DNA from: DATNPH01 sp036703315
GTDB taxonomy: Bacteria > Cyanobacteriota > Cyanobacteriia > Cyanobacteriales > Coleofasciculaceae
Length of the DNA: 64,000 nt
Assembly: GCA_036703315.1 (NCBI GenBank)
Contig: DATNPH010000017.1
Coordinates: 1-64,000, forward strand
Direction: 5' to 3'
Part shown: one piece after another, positions 56,612-64,000 of the stretch
Position numbering within the stretch: position 1 is the stretch's first letter
Layout of the letters: each line of letters begins with the position of its first letter
Translations under genes and position numbers: made by a program
Notes under the pieces: model-generated
The model's input: only the letters and a program-made list of their open reading frames with translations
Told to the model about the DNA's origin: nothing
Databases searched by the model: none

Positions 56612-57111
56612 CGGCTTTCCATCTTAACTAAAGCTATTCATAGGCACTATAGCCGAATCCGGTTCCACCTACCCTCTAAAATCGGGTAGAACTCAAGCAT
56701 TTGCTTTAATATCAGCGCGTGTGAGTTGTTTTAATTCAATATTCATGCGAATACTCCTCAAATTTATGAGGCTGATTCTCGGGAATATTGAGTTATGTAA
56801 CATTTAGACCAACTCCTCTTGACTTTGTTTTAGATGGTTTTCGTGTTACAAGCCAAAGTAGATCTTGATTTGCCGAAATTTGAATTATTGTTAAGCACCA
56901 TGAGAGACTGGCTGAGCCAAGTCCTATCATCTTCAGAAGAAGGTATTCCCGTTGAATTTATTCAAAGCGGAGTTGAGAGGGTAACACCTCTTCGAACGCA
57001 GCGGGAGCTTGTCTCAAGGAAAGTCGTAATTTGTTCCGCGCTTTCCTCTTCCATAACAATCAAACTCCCCTTGGGGTATTTCTCGTTCCTTGTCTAGAGA
57101 GGAGATTCCTC
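56612..57111. other. psaA upstream region
   Basis: Five hundred bases between the lipoprotein gene (-) and psaA (+). On the minus strand a 17-codon frame (56693-56746, MNIELKQLTRADIKANA) has a good GAGGAG site 7 bases before it and is followed by a weak hairpin (CTACCC...GGGTAG); it looks like the truncated start of a larger gene. On the plus strand an 87-codon frame (56834-57097) ends 15 bp before psaA and I cannot support it as a gene. The psaA promoter must lie here. Confidence 0.5.
56693..56746 (-). pseudogene. Possible truncated gene start, 17 codons
   Basis: ATG at 56746 with GAGGAG 7 bases upstream encodes MNIELKQLTRADIKANA and then a TGA. It resembles the beginning of longer small cyanobacterial proteins of unknown function, cut after 17 codons. 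It could equally be a short peptide gene. Confidence 0.3.
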
Positions 57112-59388
57112 ATGACAATTAGTAGCCCTCCTCCTGGTAGCCCTCCTGGGGGCGAAGCGAAAGTAAGGGTTGTAGTCGATAAAGATCCGGTTCCAACTTC
57201 TTTCGAGAGATGGGGGAAACCTGGGCACTTTGACCGCACGCTTGCTAGAGGTCCAAAAACAACAACTTGGATTTGGAACCTCCACGCTAACGCCCACGAT
57301 TTCGATAGTCATACCAGTGATTTAGAGGACGTATCTCGTAAAATCTTCAGCGCTCATTTCGGTCATCTAGCCGTCATATTTGTCTGGTTAAGCGGCATGT
57401 ACTTTCATGGCGCTCGCTTTTCCAACTATGAGGCTTGGCTGACTGATCCGCTAAACATCAAGCCGAGTGCTCAAGTTGTTTGGCCAATTGTTGGTCAAGG
57501 TATCTTGAATGGAGATGTCGGTGGCGGTTTCCACGGCATTCAAATCACCTCTGGTTTCTTCCATATCTGGCGTGCTGCTGGTATCACCAATACCTTCCAG
57601 CTTTACGTCACCGCTATTGGTGGACTGGTTATGGCAGCCTTGATGCTGTTTGCTGGCTGGTTCCACTATCACAAGCGTGCGCCTAAGCTGGAATGGTTCC
57701 AGAACGTGGAATCAATGCTCAACCACCACTTGGCTGGTTTGCTGGGACTAGGCTCCCTAAGTTGGGCAGGTCACCAAATCCACGTAGCTCTGCCAATTAA
57801 CAAGCTGTTGGATTCTGGGGTGGCACCTGGCGACATTCCCCTGCCTCACGAATTCATCTTGAATCGCGGCTTGATGGCAGAACTGTTTCCTAGTTTTGCC
57901 CAAGGGTTGAAGCCCTTCTACACGTTGAACTGGGGTCAGTATGCTGACTTCCTAACGTTCAAAGGTGGTTTAAACCCAATCACTGGCGGTTTGTGGTTGA
58001 CAGATACGGCGCATCATCACTTGGCGATCGCAGTACTGTTCATTATTGCTGGCCATATGTACCGGACAAACTGGGGCATTGGTCACAGCATCAAGGAAAT
58101 TCTAGAGAACCATAAAGGTCCCTTCACTGGAGAAGGACACAAAGGTCTCTATGAAAACCTGACCACGTCTTGGCACGCCCAGCTGTCAATTAACCTTGCC
58201 ATGCTTGGTTCGCTCACCATCATCGTGGCTCACCACATGTACGCGATGCCACCGTATCCGTACTTGGCAACGGACTACCCCACACAGCTCTCCATCTTTA
58301 CCCACCATATGTGGATTGGAGCATTCTGTATTGTGGGTGGTGCTGCTCACGCCGCTATCTATATGGTGCGGGATTATGACCCAGTAGTGAACCAGAACAA
58401 TCTGCTGGATCGGGTGATCCGTCACCGGGATGCGATCATCTCTCACCTGAACTGGGTATGTATTTTCCTGGGCTTCCACAGCTTTGGTCTGTACGTTCAC
58501 AACGACACGATGCGGGCTTTTGGTCGTCCTCAGGATATGTTCTCGGATAGCGCTATTCAGCTACAGCCAGTGTTTGCGCAGTGGGTTCAAAACATTCATG
58601 CTTTGGCTCCTGGAAACACAGCTCCTAATGCCCTAGAGCCTGTTAGCTATGCCTTCGGCGGCGGCATTGTGGCGGTCGGCGGCAAAGTGGCGATGATGCC
58701 GATTGCGCTGGGTACGGCGGACTTTATGATCCACCATATTCATGCGTTCCAAATTCACGTCACTGTGCTGATTCTGCTAAAGGGTGTGCTGTTTGCTCGT
58801 AGTTCTCGTCTGCTTCCAGACAAAGCTAACTTGGGCTTCCGCTTCCCCTGTGATGGTCCCGGTCGTGGTGGCACTTGCCAGGTATCTGGTTGGGATCACG
58901 TGTTCCTTGGTCTGTTCTGGATGTACAACACCATCTCGATCGCAATTTTCCACTTCAGCTGGAAGATGCAATCTGATGTCTGGGGTACAGTAGCGCCGGA
59001 CGGCACAGTATCTCACATAACAGGTGGCAACTTTGCAACAAGTGCCCTTACGATCAATGGTTGGTTGCGTGACTTCTTGTGGGCGCAAGCGTCTCAAGTC
59101 ATCACCTCCTACGGCACTGCTCTTTCAGCTTACGGATTGCTGTTTTTGGGTGCTCACTTCATATGGGCCTTCAGCTTGATGTTCCTGTTTAGTGGTCGCG
59201 GCTACTGGCAAGAACTGATCGAATCAATTGTTTGGGCGCATAATAAATTAAAAGTTGCCCCATCAATTCAGCCTCGTGCTTTGAGCATTATCCAGGGTCG
59301 GGCTGTGGGGGTAACTCACTTCCTCCTGGGAGGAATTGTCACTACATGGGCATTCTTCCTATCACGAATTATCGCAATCAGCGGATAA
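57112..59388 (+). CDS. psaA: Photosystem I P700 chlorophyll a apoprotein A1
   Basis: A 758-residue PsaA with 11 membrane helices. Key segments: FSAHFGHLAVIFVWLSGMYFHGARFSNYEAWL (in part) near the N-terminus, FPCDGPGRGGTCQVSGWDH holding the two Fe4S4 (FX) ligands, and WAQASQVITSYGTALSAYGLLFLGAHF with P700 and quinone contacts. Binds P700, A0, A1 and FX with PsaB. Start ATG at 57112, preceded by GAGAGGAG; the frame is open to 57031 but family proteins begin MTISSPP. Upstream gene of the psaA-psaB operon. Confidence 0.98.
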   Translation: MTISSPPPGSPPGGEAKVRVVVDKDPVPTSFERWGKPGHFDRTLARGPKTTTWIWNLHANAHDFDSHTSDLEDVSRKIFSAHFGHLAVIFVWLSGMYFHGARFSNYEAWLTDPLNIKPSAQVVWPIVGQGILNGDVGGGFHGIQITSGFFHIWRAAGITNTFQLYVTAIGGLVMAALMLFAGWFHYHKRAPKLEWFQNVESMLNHHLAGLLGLGSLSWAGHQIHVALPINKLLDSGVAPGDIPLPHEFILNRGLMAELFPSFAQGLKPFYTLNWGQYADFLTFKGGLNPITGGLWLTDTAHHHLAIAVLFIIAGHMYRTNWGIGHSIKEILENHKGPFTGEGHKGLYENLTTSWHAQLSINLAMLGSLTIIVAHHMYAMPPYPYLATDYPTQLSIFTHHMWIGAFCIVGGAAHAAIYMVRDYDPVVNQNNLLDRVIRHRDAIISHLNWVCIFLGFHSFGLYVHNDTMRAFGRPQDMFSDSAIQLQPVFAQWVQNIHALAPGNTAPNALEPVSYAFGGGIVAVGGKVAMMPIALGTADFMIHHIHAFQIHVTVLILLKGVLFARSSRLLPDKANLGFRFPCDGPGRGGTCQVSGWDHVFLGLFWMYNTISIAIFHFSWKMQSDVWGTVAPDGTVSHITGGNFATSALTINGWLRDFLWAQASQVITSYGTALSAYGLLFLGAHFIWAFSLMFLFSGRGYWQELIESIVWAHNKLKVAPSIQPRALSIIQGRAVGVTHFLLGGIVTTWAFFLSRIIAISG

Positions 59389-59415
59389 CGTCTCTAAATC
59401 GATACCAAATTTAAA

Positions 59416-59480
59416 GTAAGACACACTAATATGTGTCTTACCTGTCAAAACCCCTTCTAAACTTGGAACTTTCGTTCCAG
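59416..59480 (+). other. Two hairpins in the psaA-psaB spacer
   Basis: GTAAGACACA (59416-59425) pairs with TGTGTCTTAC (59432-59441) around a 6-base loop; a second hairpin TGGAAC-TTTC-GTTCCA is at 59464-59479. No T run follows either, so they could be attenuators, RNA-processing sites or stabilising structures between the two coding regions. Confidence 0.7.
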
Positions 59481-59556
59481 GGGGGGCTAAGGCAGAAAAT
59501 GAGCAGCTCCCATTGCATAAGCCTCATATGTCAGCGAGGAGGATTTCCTAAGACAG

Positions 59557-61788
59557 ATGGCAACAAAATTTCCTAAATTTAGCCAGGACCTCGCTCAAGA
59601 TCCGACAACACGTCGGATCTGGTACGGGATTGCTACGGCTCACGACTTCGAAAGCCATGATGGCATGACGGAGGAAAATCTTTATCAAAAGATTTTTGCT
59701 TCTCACTTCGGCCACATCGCAATCATTTTCTTGTGGACCTCTGGCCTCCTGTTCCACGTCGCCTGGCAAGGCAACTTTGAACAGTGGATTAAAGATCCTC
59801 TGAATATCCGTCCCATCGCTCACGCGATTTGGGACCCTCAATTCGGTGCACCAGCAGTAGATGCTTTCACTCAAGCTGGTGCTTCTAACCCAGTTAATAT
59901 TGCTTACTCGGGTGTTTACCACTGGTGGTACACCCAAGGAATACGGACGGATGGGGACTTGTACCAAGGTGCAATATTCCTCTTGCTGTTATCTGCGGTC
60001 TTCCTGTTTGCAGGCTGGCTGCACCTACAGCCCAAGTTCCGCCCGAGCTTGGCTTGGTTCAAGAGTGCTGAATCTCGCTTGAATCACCACTTAGCGGGTC
60101 TGTTTGGTGTTAGTTCTTTGGCTTGGGCTGGACACGTGATTCACGTGGCAATTCCTGAAGCTCGTGGACAGCATGTGGGCTGGGATAACTTCCTGTCCGT
60201 TAAACCACACCCAGCAGGCTTAGCTCCTTTCTTCACAGGAAACTGGGGAGTTTATGCTGAGAACCCAGATACCGCTGGGCATGTGTTTGGGACTTCTCAA
60301 GGCGCAGGTTCAGCAATCTTGACCTTCTTGGGTGGCTTCCATCCTCAAACTGAGTCGCTGTGGCTGACGGATATTGCCCATCACCACTTAGCGATCGCGG
60401 TCATCTTCATCATTGCCGGTCATATGTACCGGACAAACTTCGGTATTGGTCACAGCATCAAAGAAATGCTGAACTCCAAAGCCGGTCTGATCGGTGGCAA
60501 GAGTGAAGGTCAGTTCAATCTGCCTCACCAAGGGCTGTATGACACCTACAACAACTCCCTGCACTTCCAGCTAGGAATTCACCTAGCTGCACTAGGAGTT
60601 ATTACCTCATTGGTGGCACAGCACATGTATTCGCTGCCTCCTTATGCCTTCATGGCTAAGGACTTCACTACCCAAGCAGCGCTATACACCCACCACCAGT
60701 ACATTGCTGGCTTCCTGATGATTGGTGCCTTCGCGCACGGCGCAATTTTCTGGGTACGGGACTATGACCCTGAGCTAAACAAGGGGAATGTCTTGGATCG
60801 AGTACTGAGGCACAAAGAGGCGATCATCTCTCACTTGTCTTGGGTTTCGCTGTTCCTAGGCTTCCACACCCTGGGTCTGTACGTCCACAACGATGTGGTC
60901 GTCGCCTTCGGAAACCCTGAAAAGCAAATTCTGATTGAGCCGGTGTTTGCTCAGTTCATTCAAGCAGCTCACGGTAAGGCACTCTATGGAATGGACGTGC
61001 TGTTGTCGAATCCCGACAGTATCGCGACCACCGCGTGGCCTAACTATGGCAACGTGTGGTTACCGGGCTGGCTAGATGCGATCAACAACACCACCAATTC
61101 TCTATTCTTGACCATTGGTCCTGGCGATTTCCTGGTTCATCATGCGATCGCACTGGGTCTGCACGTCACCACCCTGATTTGTGTCAAGGGTGCGTTGGAT
61201 GCCCGTGGTACCAAGCTGATGCCAGATAAAAAGGACTTTGGCTTCACCTTCCCATGCGATGGTCCTGGTCGGGGTGGCACTTGCCAAACATCTGCTTGGG
61301 AGCAGAGCTTCTTCCTAGCTATATTCTGGATGCTGAACACCCTTGGTTGGGTCACCTTCTACTGGCACTGGAAGCATCTGGGCATTTGGCAAGGTAACGT
61401 CGCTCAGTTCAATGAGTCCTCTACCTACATCATGGGCTGGCTGCGTGACTACCTCTGGCTGTACTCGGCTCAGGTAATCAACGGTTACAACCCCTACGGT
61501 ACGACTAACCTGTCTGTTTGGGCCTGGATGTTCCTGTTCGGACACCTGGTTTGGGCAACTGGTTTTATGTTCCTGATTGCCTGGAGAGGTTACTGGCAAG
61601 AGTTAATCGAAACTTTGGTCTGGGCACACGAGCGCACTCCGCTAGCGAACCTGGTTAGCTGGAAAGACAAGCCGGTTGCTCTGTCCATTGTTCAAGGTTG
61701 GTTGACGGGTGTAGTTCACTTTACAGTTGGCTATATCCTCACCTTCGCGGCATTCCTAATTGCCTCAACGGCTGGTAAATTTGGCTGA
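59557..61788 (+). CDS. psaB: Photosystem I P700 chlorophyll a apoprotein A2
   Basis: A 743-residue PsaB, the usual length. MATKFPKFSQDLAQDPTTRR at the start, FPCDGPGRGGTCQTSAWEQ with the FX cysteines, and YLWLYSAQVINGYNP near the P700 site. Forms the reaction-centre heterodimer with PsaA. The ATG has GAGGAGG about 14 bases upstream. Followed by a strong terminator. Confidence 0.98.
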   Translation: MATKFPKFSQDLAQDPTTRRIWYGIATAHDFESHDGMTEENLYQKIFASHFGHIAIIFLWTSGLLFHVAWQGNFEQWIKDPLNIRPIAHAIWDPQFGAPAVDAFTQAGASNPVNIAYSGVYHWWYTQGIRTDGDLYQGAIFLLLLSAVFLFAGWLHLQPKFRPSLAWFKSAESRLNHHLAGLFGVSSLAWAGHVIHVAIPEARGQHVGWDNFLSVKPHPAGLAPFFTGNWGVYAENPDTAGHVFGTSQGAGSAILTFLGGFHPQTESLWLTDIAHHHLAIAVIFIIAGHMYRTNFGIGHSIKEMLNSKAGLIGGKSEGQFNLPHQGLYDTYNNSLHFQLGIHLAALGVITSLVAQHMYSLPPYAFMAKDFTTQAALYTHHQYIAGFLMIGAFAHGAIFWVRDYDPELNKGNVLDRVLRHKEAIISHLSWVSLFLGFHTLGLYVHNDVVVAFGNPEKQILIEPVFAQFIQAAHGKALYGMDVLLSNPDSIATTAWPNYGNVWLPGWLDAINNTTNSLFLTIGPGDFLVHHAIALGLHVTTLICVKGALDARGTKLMPDKKDFGFTFPCDGPGRGGTCQTSAWEQSFFLAIFWMLNTLGWVTFYWHWKHLGIWQGNVAQFNESSTYIMGWLRDYLWLYSAQVINGYNPYGTTNLSVWAWMFLFGHLVWATGFMFLIAWRGYWQELIETLVWAHERTPLANLVSWKDKPVALSIVQGWLTGVVHFTVGYILTFAAFLIASTAGKFG

Positions 61789-61826
61789 TGAAGTTGGCTA
61801 AAGCCTTGCTTTGTCGGTAATTAAAG

Positions 61827-61858
61827 AAAATCCCCTACCTTCGGGTGGGGGATTTTTG
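61827..61858 (+). terminator. Rho-independent terminator after psaB
   Basis: ATCCCCTACC and GGGTGGGGGAT form a GC-rich stem with a TTC loop, ending in TTTTTG. Confidence 0.9.
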
Positions 61859-61998
61859 TTAATAATAAAAATGTGCTTTTGAGTGATGGTGACAAGCTAC
61901 GCTCCTCTACTCTGGAGCTACTAGAGAATCAGAGCAAACAGCCTAGTATTAGGGTTAGGTCACAGGCGATCAGCACGAGCGGTATACTTGGCTAACAT

Positions 61999-62217
61999 CT
62001 ACTCCTCCAAAATCTCAACCAAGTCTTCAATCATCACATCAAACGTGCGAGCTAGCCTGTGCAGGGCTGTATAGTCTACCATTGCCATTCCAGGCGAACG
62101 GGCATAGTTACTAATCGTGGTATAGCCGACGCCAGAACGTTCAGCCACTTCCTTGAGCGTCCAGCCCCTCTCAGCCGCAAACTCTCTGACCCGCAACCTC
62201 ACTAAGCCCCTACTCAT
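61999..62217 (-). CDS. Small XRE-family HTH protein
   Basis: A 72-residue helix-turn-helix protein: WTLKEVAERSGVGYTTISNYARS (in part) is the Cro/C1-type HTH at residues 19-41, followed by VDYTALHRLARTFDVMIEDLVEIL. Single-domain, DNA-binding; it could regulate a neighbour or be an antitoxin-like orphan. The gene at 62343 lies just beyond, reading away. No toxin is recognised. Confidence 0.82.
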   Translation of the reverse strand: MSRGLVRLRVREFAAERGWTLKEVAERSGVGYTTISNYARSPGMAMVDYTALHRLARTFDVMIEDLVEILEE

Positions 62218-62342
62218 ATTGACGGATTACAAGATTTTGGATTTAATAAATAAAATAATCTAAAAGGCGATCACCCTCCACAGTCTGGACAACTCAAGGG
62301 CGATCGCTAACCAAAAACCCCCTATAAATGGGAGTCACTTTT

Positions 62343-62825
62343 ATGGTATCAACACCCAAGGCGAAAACGCTCGACATCAGAGCCTCGAAAATTAATCAAA
62401 AATCTCCCGTCCTTCACCCACTGGCGCGATTTGTTACAGAAGAGACAGTAGCACTGCTGTTCAATTTAGAACCGGATGAGATTTATCGCATCGACTGTTG
62501 GCAGTACGTTGTTTACATCCACGGCAAAGGTGTGAGCAAGTTTGTCAGCTATGCTGACTTCCCGCCAATTTTAGGAGCCGAGTCACCAACTAATGCTGAC
62601 TTTGTCCGCTGGCGCAAGCGTTGGAAAAATCGCTGGACTATAAACCATGCACCTCAGTTTTGGACAAACTTCTACACGCACCAGTTCAAGCACGCTTCCA
62701 CGGAATCTGACTTACTGGTGTGGGGAAAATTAGTCGCAACTATTAAGTCTGCACTATCTGTAACAGCTGTGCAACGATTACGGAAAGCCTACAAACACGA
62801 AAAGTACTTGTGGGATAATTTTTAA
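62343..62825 (+). CDS. Protein of unknown function
   Basis: A 160-residue basic protein, not recognised. FVTEETVALLFNLEPDEIYRIDCWQYVVYIHGKGVSKFVSYADFP (in parts) near residues 30-74 is followed by an aromatic-rich segment (RWRKRWKNRWTINHAPQFW). GGGAG at 62331-62335 precedes the ATG at 62343 by 7 bases; an ATG at 62328 adds five residues. Located between the HTH gene and psaI-psaL; its function and any link to either are unknown. Confidence 0.6.
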   Translation: MVSTPKAKTLDIRASKINQKSPVLHPLARFVTEETVALLFNLEPDEIYRIDCWQYVVYIHGKGVSKFVSYADFPPILGAESPTNADFVRWRKRWKNRWTINHAPQFWTNFYTHQFKHASTESDLLVWGKLVATIKSALSVTAVQRLRKAYKHEKYLWDNF

Positions 62826-63053
62826 TAATGCAAACAGGTCTTACCTGAATGTAGAGCACGGTAAGAGAGCGATCACTTCCTCAAAAATTATAGAAAAGAG
62901 TGATTAAACGTGGCAATTGACTCTTATCCTCACCACTAACCTCTTAGGCATCTAAACTGGGTATGAATAAAACTCCAAACCCTTATACCTGAATATTGAC
63001 AGCGAATCCGAATAAGCGATTTAAATGCTGAACAGCTTAGCCACCCACAATAC

Positions 63054-63108
63054 AAAAAATACCCTACCCATTAGCTTAGCTTGTGCCTAGCGCTAGGTAG
63101 GGTATTTT
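63054..63108 (-). terminator. Terminator of the psaL-psaI transcript
   Basis: AAAATACCCTACC (63056-63068) and GGTAGGGTATTTT (63096-63108) form 13 pairs around a loop that itself contains CTAGCGCTAG. On the minus strand the stem is followed by a T run, about 60 bp after the psaI stop. Confidence 0.75.
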
Positions 63109-63164
63109 CAGCTGTTAGAAATGGTTTTCAGTCTTCTGAGACAAACTCTAAGATGAAACCTAGA

Positions 63165-63281
63165 TTAAGCGTCGCTTTCAATGTAGATAAATAAAAGACC
63201 AAATACCACAGCAGGCAAGAGCCAGGTAACTACGGGAATCAGAATCCAGGGCAAAAATGAAGCAGCGTATGAGCCTGTCAT
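63165..63281 (-). CDS. psaI: Photosystem I reaction centre subunit VIII
   Basis: A 38-residue single-span protein: MTGSYAASFLPWILIPVV then TWLLPAVVFGLLFIYIESDA. It matches PsaI in length, TGSYAASFLP start and acidic end. PsaI sits beside PsaL and helps stabilise the PSI trimer or tetramer region. GAGAGGAAGG lies about 8 bases before the ATG. It is 108 bp downstream of psaL on the same strand. Confidence 0.97.
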   Translation of the reverse strand: MTGSYAASFLPWILIPVVTWLLPAVVFGLLFIYIESDA

Positions 63282-63389
63282 ATCAAACCTTCCTCTCTAA
63301 ATTTACAAAGTTCCAAAAAGGATATTACTGTTAGCTGTCTTATAGCTTAAGTCAGAAGCTTAAAGCTAAGGGCTTTCAGCAAAAAAATG

Positions 63390-63896
63390 CTAAGTATTGT
63401 GAACTATTCCACGGAATATGGAATCCACAATGTCAAAATTTGCCAGCAGAAAATAGGCAACGAAAGCGCCACCTGCCGCGCCAATAAAGAATCCACCAGT
63501 CAACTGGCTCCAGCCTTCAGCTGTCTTCAGTTCCCCTGGGGTTCGGGGATTTTGGACCTCAAAGTCACCACCTGTTTGGAAAGAGACAATACCATAGAGA
63601 GACATTCCTGCGGTCGCAATCAGAATTGTTCCAATGGCTGAAAGTAATCCGCCTAGATAGGCTACATCAGTCTCCCGCAGGGGACCGAAGACAGTCCATG
63701 GGCCTACTAAAAAATAGCCATGAGCCAAACCAATTTCTATCCCACGAACTAGGGGAGATACCCATCTGCGGTAAGCTGGCAGATTATTAATGTAAGCCTT
63801 AACGATTGGAGAACTATTGATGGGTGTCTCTAGGTTGCCAATAAAAGGGTTATCGTCATAGGGTTTAACAACCTCTGCATCTCTTGGATCAGCCAT
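63390..63896 (-). CDS. psaL: Photosystem I reaction centre subunit XI
   Basis: A 168-residue PsaL with three membrane helices: NPFIGNLETPINSSPIVKAYI near the start, LVRGIEIGLAHGYFLVGPW (chlorophyll ligands), LGGLLSAIGTILIATAGMSLYG and the C-terminal GGFFIGAAGGAFVAYFLL. PsaL mediates PSI oligomerisation. It precedes psaI in a two-gene minus-strand unit convergent with the gene at 62343. Confidence 0.97.
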   Translation of the reverse strand: MADPRDAEVVKPYDDNPFIGNLETPINSSPIVKAYINNLPAYRRWVSPLVRGIEIGLAHGYFLVGPWTVFGPLRETDVAYLGGLLSAIGTILIATAGMSLYGIVSFQTGGDFEVQNPRTPGELKTAEGWSQLTGGFFIGAAGGAFVAYFLLANFDIVDSIFRGIVHNT

Positions 63897-64000
63897 CCTG
63901 AATCTTCCTCTTTGTCTGAAAGTTTATAAACCAACTTGAGATCACATTCTACGCAACGAGGTGTTACCCAGTTGCAGAATTATTTGTGACCTTTAGAAAA

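Noticed and set aside
56834..57097. 87-codon frame upstream of psaA
   Set aside because: Ends 15 bp before psaA in the leader region, no ribosome site at its ATG and no familiar motif; may be chance or a remnant.

Overview
The window is chromosomal DNA of a cyanobacterium. It carries photosystem I core genes (psaA, psaB, psaI, psaL), a Thf1/Psb29 homologue, the N-terminus of a CpcT/CpeT-type phycobilin lyase, thylakoid NDH-1 subunits (ndhF, ndhD), RbcR and a NnrU/Z-ISO-like protein. The HIP1 octamer GCGATCGC recurs throughout. Short tandem heptamer repeats (STRR type) occur upstream of the lyase gene, inside the RNase P RNA and at the ndhD start. Such repeats are best known from filamentous, heterocyst-forming lineages and their relatives, so that is the inferred group; no genus can be assigned from the sequence alone.

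Layout. 0-5 kb: partial phycobilin lyase (-), thf1 (+), thioredoxin (-), fabG (+), a secreted protein of unknown function (-), and a convergent pair made of an emfourin-like M4-protease inhibitor (+) and a protealysin-like M4 metalloprotease (-). 5-13 kb: CIRCE-controlled groEL, an alpha/beta hydrolase, a CorA transporter, an anchored protein of unknown function, rnpB, rnc, a peptidoglycan-binding protein and a small membrane protein. 13-21 kb: a three-repeat YflT-type stress protein, a BON-domain lipoprotein, an RTX-repeat protein, a CDF-like membrane protein lacking most metal ligands, a Cof-type HAD phosphatase, and a divergent DALR-domain/Crp-family pair whose start codons share six bases. 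21.6-24 kb: a gene graveyard with a histidine-kinase tail, a phycobiliprotein alpha-chain tail and a broken nitric oxide synthase gene. 24-31 kb: an AT-rich GT-C type membrane protein, then three periplasmic-binding-type proteins with the same membrane-anchor N-terminus and a 4-Cys serine/threonine kinase, all on the minus strand. 31-38 kb: rbcR, the NnrU/Z-ISO-like gene, a thioredoxin with a WCGLC site, ndhF and ndhD. 38-47 kb: an alpha/beta hydrolase and two tandem TPR-CHAT proteins. 47-57 kb: a decayed membrane-protein gene, wecB, a small membrane protein, pilT, a KaiB-domain fusion, an NHLRC2-like thioredoxin/NHL protein and a repeat-rich lipoprotein. 57-64 kb: psaA-psaB, a small HTH regulator (-), a protein of unknown function, and psaL-psaI (-).

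Most genes are ordinary cyanobacterial core genes. The most notable items are the nitric oxide synthase pseudogene (oxygenase-flavodoxin-reductase remnants in three frames with an internal deletion), the kinase plus three membrane-tethered sensor-like proteins, the protease/inhibitor pair, a repeat element captured in frame in the N-terminus of a TPR-CHAT protein, heptamer repeats in rnpB, the KaiB fusion, and a perfect 40-bp palindrome after fabG.
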